Assembly (NCBI GenBank): GCA_005503215.1
Contig: SCNS01000021.1
Location: 1-64,000 of the forward strand
Source of the DNA: Sphingomonadaceae bacterium 3R27C6
Lineage (GTDB): Bacteria > Pseudomonadota > Alphaproteobacteria > Sphingomonadales > Sphingomonadaceae
Reading direction: 5' to 3'
DNA length: 64,000 nucleotides
Both the position numbers and the translations under genes were made by a program. The notes beneath the pieces are model-generated. The model ran no database searches, was not told where the DNA came from, and was given only the letters and a program-made list of their open reading frames with translations. How positions within the stretch are numbered: the stretch's first letter is position 1; each line of letters starts with the position of its first letter. Below are positions 7,822 through 17,206 of the stretch, piece after piece.

Positions 7822-7869
7822 CCGGCTGAGCGGCGCGCGTAGAGATTCAGTGCACAAGGGCGTTTGATC

Positions 7870-10800
7870 ATGAGCTTTCGCAACATTTCCGCCTGGTGCA
7901 TTCGCAATCCGGTGCCGCCGATTGTGATGTTCATCCTGCTTCTTTTGGCAGGTGTCGTCAGCTTCAACCGGATGGACGTCAACGACAATCCCGACGTCGA
8001 ATTTCCGATGGTCCAGGTGGTCGTGGTGCAGCCCGGCGCGGCGCCGTCCGAACTGGAGACGCAGGTCACCCAGCGTGTCGAGGCCGCGGTGCGCGCGGTC
8101 AGCGGCGTCGACGAACTGTCGTCCTATGTCGCCGAGGGCAACAGCCGGACGATGGTGCAGTTCGCGATCGGCACCCCGATCGACCGCGCCTATAACGACG
8201 TCAACCAGGCGGTACAGCAGATCCGCAGCGACCTGCCCGAAGGTATTCTCGAGCCGCAGGTCGTGCGCGTCGACGCGGCGGGTGGTCCCATCACCTATTT
8301 TGCCGTCGAAACCTCGGACATGACGCTCGAGCAACTGAGCTGGTTCGTCGATAATACGATCGCCAAGGAGCTGCTTTCGATCCAGGGCATGGCGAAGGTG
8401 AGCCGGTCGGGCGGCGTCAACCGCGAAATCCGCGTCATCCTCGACCCCGCGCGCATGCAAAGCTATGGCCTCACTGCGAGCCAAGTGAACCAGCAACTGC
8501 GCCAAGTGAACGTCAACGCCGCGGGCGGCCGCACCGAAATTGCCGGGTCCGAACAGGCGGTGCGCGTCCTCGGCAACGCCGAAAACGCCTTCCAACTCGG
8601 CGAAACGCGCATATCGATCGGCAACGGCCGCACAATCCGCCTTGCCGATGTCGCGAGCGTGACCGACGGCTACGCCGAACAGCGCAACCTCGCGAAGATC
8701 GGCAACCGCCAGGTGCTGAGCTTCTCGATCGAAAAGGCCAAGGGCGCCTCAGACGTCACGATCCACGACGAGGCGATGAAGAAGCTCGCCGAGATCAAGA
8801 AGGCGAACCCGCAGGTCGAATTCAAGATCCTCTTCACGCGCACCGAATATACCAAGGAGCAATATCGCAGCTCGATGCTCGCGATGATCGAAGGCGCGAT
8901 CCTCGCCGTGGTCGTCGTGTTCCTCTTCCTGCGCGACTGGCGCGCGACGCTGATCAGTGCGCTCGCGATCCCGCTGTCGGCGATCCCGACCTTCTGGTTC
9001 ATGGACATGATGGGCTTTTCGCTGAACAGCCTGTCGTTGCTCGCGCTCAGCCTTGTCGCGGGCGTGCTCGTCGACGATGCGATCGTGGAGATCGAGAATA
9101 TCGTCCGGCATATGCGAATGGGCAAGACCGCCTATCAAGCGTCGATCGATGCCGCCGACGAAATCGGCCTCGCGGTTGTCGCGACGACGATGTCGATCGT
9201 CGCGGTCTTCCTGCCCGTCGCGCTGATGCCGGGCATTTCGGGGCAGTTCTTCATCCAGTTCGGCATGACCGTCGTGTTCGCGGTGCTCGTCAGCCTGGCG
9301 GTCGCGCGCATGATCACGCCGATGATTGCCGCCTATTTCCTGTCGGCGCAGGGCGAGCAGGACCATGCCTCGGGCCCGTGGGTCGACCGCTATGAGCGCC
9401 TTCTCAAATGGACGCTCGACAACAGCAAGCATCACGCTGTGCGCGCGCGGTACGAGGCGCATCGGACGAAGCTCGCCTATCTGGCGGTTCCGCTGGTGCT
9501 CGCCGGTCTGTCGGTCCTTTATGCGATCTACGCCTATTTCCAACCGGTCCCGGTCGGGCAGGACGCGCCCAACACCGCGATGTACTTCCTGCTGAAGACG
9601 CCCGTCGATGCGATCCTGACGTATCTCGGCGTCAGCCTGATCGCGATCCTGCTCGGCGCCCTCGCATGGCTCATCGGAATGCGCGAATGGGGCTTCACCA
9701 ACTGGGCGAAGTTCATGGTCCAGCGTGCCTATGCCCGCCTTTTCGACCATCGCGTCTGGATCGTCGGCATCGGCTTCCTGTCGCTGGGGTTGAGCGTCGC
9801 CCTGCTGATGATCCTGCCGCAGCAGTTCCAGCCGACGATCAACAGCGATTACAGCCAGATCCGTTATGAATTGCCGCCGGGTTCGACACTCGCGCAGAGC
9901 GAGCATATCTCGAACCAGATCAACGCGATCCTGTCGAAGGACAAGAATGTCGCGAACGCCTTTTACGAGGTCAACGTCAACGACGGCGGCGTCTACATCA
10001 CGCTGAAGAAGAAGCGCGAAGTTACCAGCGTCGAATGGGAGCGCAGCCTGCAGCCGCAAATGGCGGCGATCCCCGACGCCCGCGTGACCTTCCAGAGCCA
10101 GTCGGGCGGCTTTTCCGGCCGCGATATCACGATGGTCATCGGCGGCGACGATCCGGTCGCGCTCGAAAAGCATGCGCGCCTGATCGTGTCGCAGATGGAA
10201 AAGCTCAAGGAAGTGCGCTCGCCGCGAATCGAGGGGGACATTCCGCGCCCTGAAATCATCGTCAGCCCGCGGATGGACCTCGCCGCCGAACTGGGTGTGA
10301 CCACCTCGGCGCTCAGCCAGACGATCCGCATCGCGACGATCGGCGACATCGACCAGAATGCGGCGAAATTCTCGCTGTCCGACCGCCAGATTCCGATCCG
10401 CGTGCTCCTGTCCGAAGATTCGCGTCGCGCGCTGGCGACGATCGAGAATCTGCCCGTCCCCACCGCGCGCGGGACGACGGTGCCGCTGAAATCGGTCGCC
10501 TCGATCGGTTTTGGCGCGGGGCCGACCGAATTGCGCCGCTATAACCAGACACGGCGTATCGTGATCGGTGCCGATCTGGCACCGGGCCTGGTAACCGGCG
10601 AAGCGCAGAAAAAGATCGATGCGCTGCCCGCGATCACCACGATGCCGCAGGGCATTCGCAAGGTCGTGCAGGGCGATCAGAAGTGGCAGGCCGAACTGAT
10701 CATGAATTTCATGATTGCGGTGGTGTCGGGGCTCTTGCTGGTCTTCTCGACCCTGGTGCTGCTCTATCGCCGCTTCCTGTCGCCGCTGGTCAACATGTCG

Positions 10801-11286
10801 TCGTTGCTGCTCGCGCCGTTGGGCGGCCTGCTCGGCTTGTTGATCACCGGCATGGAAATCTCGATGCCCGTTTATATCGGCCTGCTCATGCTGCTCGGCA
10901 TCGTCGCGAAGAACTCGATCCTGCTCGTCGATTTCGCGATCGAGGAAATGGACCATGGTGTCGAGAAGAATGCGGCGCTGCTCGACGCGGGGCGCAAGCG
11001 CGCGCAGCCGATCGTGATGACCACGGTCGCGATGGTCGCGGGCATGGTGCCGACCGCGCTGTCGCTGTCGGGCGACGGCGCCTGGCGCGCGCCGATGGGC
11101 GTCGTCGTGATCGGCGGCCTGATCCTGTCGACGCTGCTGACGCTGCTGATCGTTCCCGCGGGCTTCAGCCTTGCCGACAGCATCGAAAAGCGCCTCGGCC
11201 GCTTCTTCTCGAGCAACCTGCTGACCTATCGCAAGGGTGACGATACCAAGCCGCACGGCGCGCCCGCGCCCGAACCGGCGGAATAA
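7870..11286 (+). CDS. RND efflux permease (HAE1-like), long form
   Basis: Proton-driven export pump of 1138 residues with two repeats of six helices and large periplasmic loops. Typical signatures include the N-terminal [16 protein letters not shown], the first-repeat helix [14 protein letters not shown] with the acidic pair used in proton relay, and [14 protein letters not shown] in the second repeat. It is about 100 residues longer than usual because the linker between the two halves (about 491-625) carries two extra hydrophobic segments. Start ATG 7870; an upstream in-frame TTG adds only two residues. No outer-membrane channel or regulator gene flanks it, so a shared TolC-type channel is inferred. 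Confidence 0.93.
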   Translation: MSFRNISAWCIRNPVPPIVMFILLLLAGVVSFNRMDVNDNPDVEFPMVQVVVVQPGAAPSELETQVTQRVEAAVRAVSGVDELSSYVAEGNSRTMVQFAIGTPIDRAYNDVNQAVQQIRSDLPEGILEPQVVRVDAAGGPITYFAVETSDMTLEQLSWFVDNTIAKELLSIQGMAKVSRSGGVNREIRVILDPARMQSYGLTASQVNQQLRQVNVNAAGGRTEIAGSEQAVRVLGNAENAFQLGETRISIGNGRTIRLADVASVTDGYAEQRNLAKIGNRQVLSFSIEKAKGASDVTIHDEAMKKLAEIKKANPQVEFKILFTRTEYTKEQYRSSMLAMIEGAILAVVVVFLFLRDWRATLISALAIPLSAIPTFWFMDMMGFSLNSLSLLALSLVAGVLVDDAIVEIENIVRHMRMGKTAYQASIDAADEIGLAVVATTMSIVAVFLPVALMPGISGQFFIQFGMTVVFAVLVSLAVARMITPMIAAYFLSAQGEQDHASGPWVDRYERLLKWTLDNSKHHAVRARYEAHRTKLAYLAVPLVLAGLSVLYAIYAYFQPVPVGQDAPNTAMYFLLKTPVDAILTYLGVSLIAILLGALAWLIGMREWGFTNWAKFMVQRAYARLFDHRVWIVGIGFLSLGLSVALLMILPQQFQPTINSDYSQIRYELPPGSTLAQSEHISNQINAILSKDKNVANAFYEVNVNDGGVYITLKKKREVTSVEWERSLQPQMAAIPDARVTFQSQSGGFSGRDITMVIGGDDPVALEKHARLIVSQMEKLKEVRSPRIEGDIPRPEIIVSPRMDLAAELGVTTSALSQTIRIATIGDIDQNAAKFSLSDRQIPIRVLLSEDSRRALATIENLPVPTARGTTVPLKSVASIGFGAGPTELRRYNQTRRIVIGADLAPGLVTGEAQKKIDALPAITTMPQGIRKVVQGDQKWQAELIMNFMIAVVSGLLLVFSTLVLLYRRFLSPLVNMSSLLLAPLGGLLGLLITGMEISMPVYIGLLMLLGIVAKNSILLVDFAIEEMDHGVEKNAALLDAGRKRAQPIVMTTVAMVAGMVPTALSLSGDGAWRAPMGVVVIGGLILSTLLTLLIVPAGFSLADSIEKRLGRFFSSNLLTYRKGDDTKPHGAPAPEPAE

Positions 11287-11356
11287 TGGGAGCGCGCCGG
11301 CGCGGTAAGCGACTGCGCCGGTTGCAACCTTTGCGGCATTTCGCCATTTGGTTCAT

Positions 11357-12622
11357 ATGACCGACCGCACGCTTTCCCGGCCGATTGGCGTCGCCATCCC
11401 GGCAAGAGGATCGAACATTCGCGTCGTCGCGACGGGTCTGCTCATCGTCATGGCGTTCGTTTTCCTCGGCGCGAAATATTTTCAGGGCGTCCATCCCGCG
11501 ATCGGTTTCGTCCGCGCCTTTGCCGAGGCGGCGATGGTCGGCGGGCTGGCCGACTGGTTCGCGGTGACCGCGCTGTTCCGCCATCCGATGGGGCTGCCGA
11601 TCCCGCACACCGCGATCATCCCGCGTAACAAGAACCGGATCGGCGATACGCTCGCGCGCTTCCTGCTCACCAATTTCCTGCTGCCGCGCCTGATCGCGCG
11701 CAAGATGCAGACGGTCGACGTCGCGGGCGCGGTCGGCAAATTCCTGTCCGAACCGGGCGAGGGCGGCGGGCGGTTGCGCCTCGGCGCGTCGCGCATCATC
11801 GCCGACGGTTTGGGCGCGCTCGACCAGCAGCGCCTCGGCGGCATCGTCAAATCGGCCATCGCCGATCGCTTGCGCGAACTCGATGTCGCGCCGCTGCTCG
11901 GGCAGGCGCTCCAGGCCGCGCTCGCCGAGGGACGGCACCAGCCTTTGCTCGACGCGATGGTCAAATGGGGGTCGAAGACGCTCGAACTCAACGAGCATCT
12001 GATCCACCAGATGGTGCACGACAATTCGAACGCGATCGTGCGCTTCACTGGACTCGACGAAAGCATCTCGAACCGCATCGTCGCGGGGCTGTCGAAGCTG
12101 CTCAGCGAAATGGCGGTCGACGAAACGCACCCGCTGCGCATCCGCGTCGAGGAAGGGCTCGCCAAAATGGCGCTCGACCTGCAGCATGATCCCGAGGTGA
12201 AGGCAAAGGTCGCGAAGGTCCGCGACGAACTGCTCGAAAACAAGGCGGTGAAGCGCTGGCTCGACGGTTTGTGGGAGCAGGGCCGCACCGCGCTGCTCAA
12301 GGCGGCGCGCAACCCCGACACGATGCTCGCCGGGCGGATCGGCGAACTCGTCACGCAGTTCGGCGCGATGCTCGGCGAGGATGCGGGGATCAAGCGCACG
12401 CTCAACCGCTATGCGCGCCGCGCGGTGGTCGGCGTCGTCGACAGCTATGGTGAGACCGCGCTCAGGCTGGTGTCGGACACGATCCGTGGCTGGGACGCCA
12501 AGACGATCACCGACCGGCTGGAAAATGCCGTCGGCGACGACCTGCAATATATCCGCATCAACGGCACGCTGGTTGGCGGGCTTGTCGGCGTGCTGATCCA
12601 CACGGTCGATGTGCTGATCTGA
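11357..12622 (+). CDS. DUF445 (YjiN-like) membrane protein
   Basis: A 421-residue protein of the DUF445 family. A membrane helix lies near the N-terminus (about 20-40) with the conserved AMVGGLADWFAVTALFRHPMGLPIPHTAIIP block just after it. A long alpha-helical body and a second hydrophobic helix at the extreme C-terminus follow. Function is unknown. ATG 11357 has only a weak ribosome site. It is probably independent of the efflux operon, 70 bases upstream, and converges on the epimerase gene. Confidence 0.85.
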   Translation: MTDRTLSRPIGVAIPARGSNIRVVATGLLIVMAFVFLGAKYFQGVHPAIGFVRAFAEAAMVGGLADWFAVTALFRHPMGLPIPHTAIIPRNKNRIGDTLARFLLTNFLLPRLIARKMQTVDVAGAVGKFLSEPGEGGGRLRLGASRIIADGLGALDQQRLGGIVKSAIADRLRELDVAPLLGQALQAALAEGRHQPLLDAMVKWGSKTLELNEHLIHQMVHDNSNAIVRFTGLDESISNRIVAGLSKLLSEMAVDETHPLRIRVEEGLAKMALDLQHDPEVKAKVAKVRDELLENKAVKRWLDGLWEQGRTALLKAARNPDTMLAGRIGELVTQFGAMLGEDAGIKRTLNRYARRAVVGVVDSYGETALRLVSDTIRGWDAKTITDRLENAVGDDLQYIRINGTLVGGLVGVLIHTVDVLI

Positions 12623-12631
12623 GTTCCTTTT

Positions 12632-12706
12632 CTTCGCCATTCCCGCGAAAGCGGGACCCCAGCAGCAACGTCGGACTGGGTTCCCGCTTTCGCGGGAATG
12701 ACGAAG
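12632..12706. repeat. Palindromic intergenic repeat, family A copy 1
   Basis: Imperfect long inverted repeat. The left arm contains CATTCCCGCGAAAGCGGGA and the right arm TCCCGCTTTCGCGGGAATG, around a spacer of about 25 bases. It fills the gap between the convergent DUF445 and epimerase genes. A near-identical copy lies at 51415-51492. Each arm is itself self-complementary, so RNA from either strand folds and could end transcripts from both sides. Confidence 0.8.
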
Positions 12707-13498
12707 TTAGGTGAGGCTCGCCAGCCCTTCTCGAAAACTTGGATAGCGTGGTGTCCAACCAAGCAACCGTTTCGCCTTGTCATTCGCAACGCGGCGGTTC
12801 TCGGCATAGAAGGCGCGCGCGGCGGGAGAAAGGCCCGCGTCATCGAGCGATTGCAACGGCGGCAACGGCGCGCCGAGCATCGCGCAGCCCCATTCGACCA
12901 ACGCATTTTGATGGCACGGCTCTTCATCGGCCAGATTATAGACGCCCGCCGGCCCCTTGAACGATGCCATGACCCCGCCCGCGATGTCATCGACATGGAC
13001 GCGGCTGAAAACCTGTTCGGGCAAGTCTATCCGATGTGCCCGGCCCTCGGCGATGCGATCGAGGATCGAGCGACTGGGGCCATAGATGCCGGGGAGACGA
13101 AAGGTGCGGACATCGCTGCGCAGCACGCCCCAAGCCGCGTCGGCCGCGTTGCGGTCGGGACGACGGCCCTTGATGGCGGCACTTTCATCGACCCACGCGC
13201 CGCCCGTATCGCCATAGACGCCGGTCGACGACAGATAGCCGACCCAGCCCGCCGGGGCGAGAGCAACGGCCTCGCCATAGCGCGCGAGCACCGGGTCAGT
13301 GCCCTCGGCGGGCGGCACTGATGACAATATGTGCGTCGCGCTACGCAGCCCGCCAAGCACCGCTCGCTCGTCGGCAAAGGCAATGCTTCCCTCGCGCCCA
13401 TCCTGCGTCGTCCCGGTCACCTCCCAGCCGCGCGCGCGCAGGCGGCCCGCGAGGTGGCTCGCCGCATAACCCATCCCGAAAATCAGCATCTGTCCCAT
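12707..13498 (-). CDS. NAD-dependent epimerase/dehydratase family protein (YeeZ-like)
   Basis: A 263-residue extended short-chain dehydrogenase-like protein. The N-terminal nucleotide-binding loop reads IFGMGYAASHLAGRL, a GxGxxxS variant. Further signatures are SSTGVYGD, RLPGIYGPSRS and VHVDDIAGG. The usual catalytic YxxxK is not seen in canonical form, as in the YeeZ subgroup. The substrate is unknown. Its stop codon touches family A repeat copy 1, and it is divergent from pepN with only 46 bases between starts. Confidence 0.8.
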   Translation of the reverse strand: MGQMLIFGMGYAASHLAGRLRARGWEVTGTTQDGREGSIAFADERAVLGGLRSATHILSSVPPAEGTDPVLARYGEAVALAPAGWVGYLSSTGVYGDTGGAWVDESAAIKGRRPDRNAADAAWGVLRSDVRTFRLPGIYGPSRSILDRIAEGRAHRIDLPEQVFSRVHVDDIAGGVMASFKGPAGVYNLADEEPCHQNALVEWGCAMLGAPLPPLQSLDDAGLSPAARAFYAENRRVANDKAKRLLGWTPRYPSFREGLASLT

Positions 13499-13509
13499 CG
13501 CGCGCCTTA

Positions 13510-13537
13510 TTGCGCGTCGGCGGCGCTGTGCCTAGAT
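13510..13537 (+). promoter_or_regulatory. pepN promoter, probably leaderless mRNA
   Basis: TTGCGC (13510-13515), a 16-base spacer and CTAGAT (13532-13537) end 7 bases before ATG 13545. Transcription would therefore start at or within a base or two of the start codon. No Shine-Dalgarno is present. The same layout precedes the threonine aldolase and LOG genes. Confidence 0.35.
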
Positions 13538-13544
13538 CGATCAG

Positions 13545-16136
13545 ATGACCGATGCCTCCTCAACCCCCGCCATCCCCGTCACCATCCATCGCAGCGACTA
13601 TCGTGCGCCCGATTGGTCCATCCCCGACATCGCGCTCGATTTCGCGCTCGGGATCGACGTGACGAAGGTCGGCGCGGCGCTGTCGGTCGTGCGCGACGCC
13701 GACGCCCCGGTGCCGCTTACGCTGCGCGGCGACGGGCTGACCCCGGCGGCGGTGCGCGTCGATGGCGAAGTGTGGAACGACTGGCGGATGGACGGCAGCG
13801 ATCTGATCGTCGATCTCGGCGAGCGCACCGCGGCGACGGTTGAGGTCGACACCGTGATCGATCCCGCGTCGAACACCCAGCTTTCGGGGCTTTATGCGTC
13901 GGGCGGCCTGCTATGCACCCAGTGCGAGGCCGAAGGTTTTCGCCGCATCACCTTCCACCCCGACCGCCCCGATGTGCTCAGCCGCTACAAGGTGCGGATG
14001 CAGGGTGACAAGACGGCGTTCCCGATCCTGCTCTCGAATGGCAATTGCGTCGATCAGGGCGAAGAAGGGAGCGATCATTGGGCGCTGTGGGAAGACCCGT
14101 GGCCCAAGCCCTCCTATCTCTTCGCGCTCGTCGCTGGCGACCTTGTCGTCAACAAGGACAGCTTCACGACGATGTCGGGGCGCGAGGTCGAACTCGGCAT
14201 CTGGGTGCGGGGCGGCGATCAGGATCGCACCGGCCACGCGATGCAGGCGCTGAAGGACAGCATGGCGTGGGACGAACGCGTCTATGGCCGCGAATATGAC
14301 CTCGACCTGTTCAACATCGTCGCGGTCAGCGATTTCAACATGGGGGCGATGGAGAATAAGGGGCTCAATATCTTCAACACCCGCTATATCCTCGCCGACC
14401 CCGACACCGCGACCGACATCGATTATGACGGGGTCGAGGGTGTCGTCGCGCACGAATATTTCCACAATTGGTCGGGCAACCGCGTCACCTGCCGCGACTG
14501 GTTCCAGCTCAGCCTGAAAGAGGGCTTCACCGTCTTTCGTGACCAGAATTTCTCGGCCGACATGGGCTCGCCCCCGGTCAAGCGGATCGAGGATGTCCGC
14601 CTGCTTCGCGCGGCACAATTTCCCGAGGATGCGGGGCCGCTCGCACACCCGATCCGCCCCGACAGTTTCCAGGAAATCTCGAACTTCTATACCGCGACCA
14701 TCTATAACAAGGGTGCCGAGATCATCCGCATGATGGCGACGATGGTCGGCCCCGACCGCTTCCGCAAAGGCACCGATCTCTACTTCGACCGCCACGACGG
14801 CGAGGCCGCGACGTGCGAGGATTTCGTGCGTGCGATCGAGGAAGGCGCGGGCATCGACCTTGCGCAGTTCCGCCGCTGGTACGAGCAGGCGGGCACGCCG
14901 CGGCTCAAACTGTCGCTGACCGACGAAGCCGGCCACTGGTCGCTCGATATCGTGCAGACGGTGCCGCCAACGCCCGGCCAGCCCGAGAAGGCGCCGATGA
15001 TGATGCCGCTCCGCCTCGCCGCCTTTGCGATGGACGGCAGCGGCGATGCGCTCGCCGACACGCTCGTCACCGTGACCGGCGCAACGCAGCGCATCGCGCT
15101 CGGTAAATTCGCCGCGCGTCCGGCGCTGTCGGTCAATCGCGGCTTTTCGGCGCCGATCATCGTCGATTTCGAGCGCGGCCCCGGCGAACTCGCGTGGCTC
15201 GCCGCGCATGACGACGACCCGTTCGCGCGTTACGAAGCGCTGCAGCAGCTGATGCTCGACACGCTCGTCGCCGCGGTATCGGGCAAGACGGGCGATACTC
15301 GGGCGGTGATCGACGCGGTCGGCCGGACGCTCGCCGGTGCGGCAAGCGACCCCGCCTTCGTCGCCGAGGCGGTACTGCTGCCGAGCGAAGCCTTTATCGG
15401 CGACCAGATGGTCACCGTAGATCCCGATGCGATCCGCCGCGAGCGGCTCGCCTTGCAGGCGGCGATCGGCACCGCGCTCGAAAGCGAATGGCGCGCGATC
15501 CTTGCGGGCAGCGCCCCGCCCGCGACCGATCTGTCGAGCAAGGCCAAGGGCGGCCGCCGCCTGCGCGGCGTCGCGCTCGCCTATCTCGCAGCCACCGGGA
15601 CGGACGATGCCCCGGCGCTGGCATTCGGCATCTTCTCCGATGCGGACGGCATGACCGAACGGCAGGCGGCGCTCGCGACACTCGCGCACGGCGACAGCGA
15701 TGAGCGCGTGGCGGCACTCGATATCTTCTATCAGCGCTATCGCGACAATCCGCTCGTACTCGACAAATGGTTCCAGGTGCAGGCGTGGTCACTGCGCGGC
15801 GACACCGTCGATGCGGTGAAGGCGCTGGCACAGCACCCCGACTTCACATTGGCGAACCCGAACCGCGTGCGCTCGCTCTATGGCGCGCTGACGGGCAATC
15901 AGGCGGCGTTCCATCAGGCCGACGGGAAGGGCTACAAGCTGATCGCCGACCTCGTCATCGCGCTCGACCCGAAGAACCCGCAGACGTCGGCGAAGATGAT
16001 CCCGCCGCTCGGCCGCTGGAAGCGTTTCGACGAGGGGCGGCAGGCGCTGATGAAGGCCGAACTGGAACGCATCCTCGCGCAGCCCGGCCTGTCGCGTGAC
16101 GTGACCGAGCAGGCATCGAAGAGCCTGCTCGGCTAG
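13545..16136 (+). CDS. pepN: Aminopeptidase N
   Basis: Zinc metallo-aminopeptidase of the M1 family, 863 residues, trimming N-terminal residues from peptides in the cytoplasm. The exopeptidase motif GAMEN is at residues 267-271 and the zinc site HEYFH at 303-307, with the third ligand E326 in LKEG, giving the expected HEXXH-X18-E spacing. The C-terminal half (about 530-863) is the helical alanine-aminopeptidase domain of bacterial PepN. The start codon lies immediately behind a promoter, with no ribosome site. Confidence 0.97.
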   Translation: MTDASSTPAIPVTIHRSDYRAPDWSIPDIALDFALGIDVTKVGAALSVVRDADAPVPLTLRGDGLTPAAVRVDGEVWNDWRMDGSDLIVDLGERTAATVEVDTVIDPASNTQLSGLYASGGLLCTQCEAEGFRRITFHPDRPDVLSRYKVRMQGDKTAFPILLSNGNCVDQGEEGSDHWALWEDPWPKPSYLFALVAGDLVVNKDSFTTMSGREVELGIWVRGGDQDRTGHAMQALKDSMAWDERVYGREYDLDLFNIVAVSDFNMGAMENKGLNIFNTRYILADPDTATDIDYDGVEGVVAHEYFHNWSGNRVTCRDWFQLSLKEGFTVFRDQNFSADMGSPPVKRIEDVRLLRAAQFPEDAGPLAHPIRPDSFQEISNFYTATIYNKGAEIIRMMATMVGPDRFRKGTDLYFDRHDGEAATCEDFVRAIEEGAGIDLAQFRRWYEQAGTPRLKLSLTDEAGHWSLDIVQTVPPTPGQPEKAPMMMPLRLAAFAMDGSGDALADTLVTVTGATQRIALGKFAARPALSVNRGFSAPIIVDFERGPGELAWLAAHDDDPFARYEALQQLMLDTLVAAVSGKTGDTRAVIDAVGRTLAGAASDPAFVAEAVLLPSEAFIGDQMVTVDPDAIRRERLALQAAIGTALESEWRAILAGSAPPATDLSSKAKGGRRLRGVALAYLAATGTDDAPALAFGIFSDADGMTERQAALATLAHGDSDERVAALDIFYQRYRDNPLVLDKWFQVQAWSLRGDTVDAVKALAQHPDFTLANPNRVRSLYGALTGNQAAFHQADGKGYKLIADLVIALDPKNPQTSAKMIPPLGRWKRFDEGRQALMKAELERILAQPGLSRDVTEQASKSLLG

Positions 16137-16137
16137 A

Positions 16138-16458
16138 TCAGGTCGAGGAGAAAAGCTTGGTCCCGGCGACGCCGATGACGATCAGCGCCATGAAGCCGAT
16201 CTGGACCGCGTTCACCTTCTCGCCGAACCAGAATATGCCGCCGATGATGACGCCGACCGCGCCGAGGCCGGTCCAGATCGCATAGGCGGTCCCGGCCGAA
16301 ATCCCGCGCATCGCGAACGCGAGCAGCGCCATGTTCAAAAAGCTGAGCGAGACGGGAACGACCGACGCCTGCCAGGTCCCGAGCGTCGCGGCCCATTTCA
16401 GGCTGAGCGCCCAGATGATTTCGGTAACAACGGCGATCACGAGGATGACCCACGCCAT
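16138..16458 (-). CDS. sugE: SMR family exporter (SugE/Gdx-like)
   Basis: 106 residues with four membrane helices. The essential acidic residue is E13 in VVTEIIWALSLK, and GTAYAIWTGLGAVG matches the SugE/Gdx branch of small multidrug resistance proteins rather than EmrE. Characterised Gdx proteins export guanidinium in exchange for protons as an antiparallel dimer; quaternary ammonium export is the alternative. No guanidine riboswitch motif was recognised upstream, but a stable hairpin precedes the gene. Confidence 0.88.
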   Translation of the reverse strand: MAWVILVIAVVTEIIWALSLKWAATLGTWQASVVPVSLSFLNMALLAFAMRGISAGTAYAIWTGLGAVGVIIGGIFWFGEKVNAVQIGFMALIVIGVAGTKLFSST

Positions 16459-16497
16459 GGCATGATCCTTTCAAGTCAGCGGGCTCGAAAGGAAAGG

Positions 16498-16527
16498 GCG
16501 CAGCCGGAAACCCGGAAGAGGCTGCGC
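16498..16527 (-). terminator. Hairpin between Mla operon and sugE
   Basis: A perfect 8-bp stem, GCGCAGCC with GGCTGCGC, and a 14-base loop. On the minus strand it is followed by a short pyrimidine tract (CCTTTCCTTTC). It lies 68 bases beyond the stop of the lipoprotein gene and 40 bases before sugE, so it may end the Mla operon or act as a leader/attenuator of sugE. Confidence 0.4.
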
Positions 16528-16594
16528 AGATACAGGCGATATGATGCGGCGCCCTCTAGGCGCAGCGGCACGAAATGGCAATGGGGAAGCGGGT

Positions 16595-17206
16595 TTAGCC
16601 GCCCAGCCAGCCGGTCACCTCGACCGCGACCTTGTTCGCGGCGCGGGTCAGCGCTTCGCCGACGGGCTTCGCCTCGACCTTGCCGCCGATTGCCTCGCGC
16701 GCTTCGAAGCGGCGCTGCGTCACGGTCTTGCCGCCCGCCGACACCAGCATCGCCTGATAGACGACGACGACTTCGTTGGTGGCCGCATCGACGCCGAATT
16801 CCATCAGCTGCCCCGCAAGCTGTTCGCCCGGCGCGGTCAGATATTGCCCTTCGTCGAGCACGACGCGCGACGTGCGCGCCGACACGGTTTCGGACACCAG
16901 GCGCTGGAACAGGCGCGAGGGCGCCTCGACCCATTGCGCGTCCTTGACATAGGCGACACTCGATCCGTCCTGCTGCACCGGGATGCGCGTCGTGCGCAGC
17001 TTTTGCGGTGCGGTCGGGATCAGGATCGTCAGAGTCGCCGCTTCGGCCGCGGTGCGCGCCCCCCCGGCGGCGGGCGCGGCGTCGGCGTCGAGCGTCAACA
17101 GGAAGGGCGGCGTCTTGCCGCCGAGCCCGATGCAGCCCGAGAGCGTCACAGCCGCGATGACGGCAACCAGCGGGGCGCGGAATCTTCGCATCATGGGCAT
17201 CCTCAT
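16595..17206 (-). CDS. ABC-type transport auxiliary lipoprotein (PqiC/LptE-like)
   Basis: 203-residue lipoprotein with a signal peptide ending in the lipobox LSGC (then IGLGG) and an ABC-transport auxiliary domain (DUF330-like). It is the outer-membrane-side partner of the MCE system encoded upstream. The frame stays open far into the MCE gene, but that part is an overlap artefact. ATG 17206 overlaps the MCE stop (ATGA); ATG 17200, 17194 or 17191 would also serve. Last gene of the four-gene operon. Confidence 0.82.
   Translation of the reverse strand: MRMPMMRRFRAPLVAVIAAVTLSGCIGLGGKTPPFLLTLDADAAPAAGGARTAAEAATLTILIPTAPQKLRTTRIPVQQDGSSVAYVKDAQWVEAPSRLFQRLVSETVSARTSRVVLDEGQYLTAPGEQLAGQLMEFGVDAATNEVVVVYQAMLVSAGGKTVTQRRFEAREAIGGKVEAKPVGEALTRAANKVAVEVTGWLGG

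Noticed and set aside
8749-11256. Open antisense frame of about 835 codons opposite the RND permease
   Set aside because: Long stop-free antisense frames are expected opposite GC-rich genes with strong third-position bias. The translation is Arg/Asp/His-rich, has no domain and no ribosome site. The same applies to the antisense frames at 6517-8595, 13911-15689, 27003-28922, 34994-36340, 39587-40912, 47706-49586 and 59483-61222.
16459-16594. Guanidine riboswitch in front of sugE
   Set aside because: The conserved guanidine-I sequence blocks and the paired ACGR loops of guanidine-II were not found; only a simple hairpin is present.
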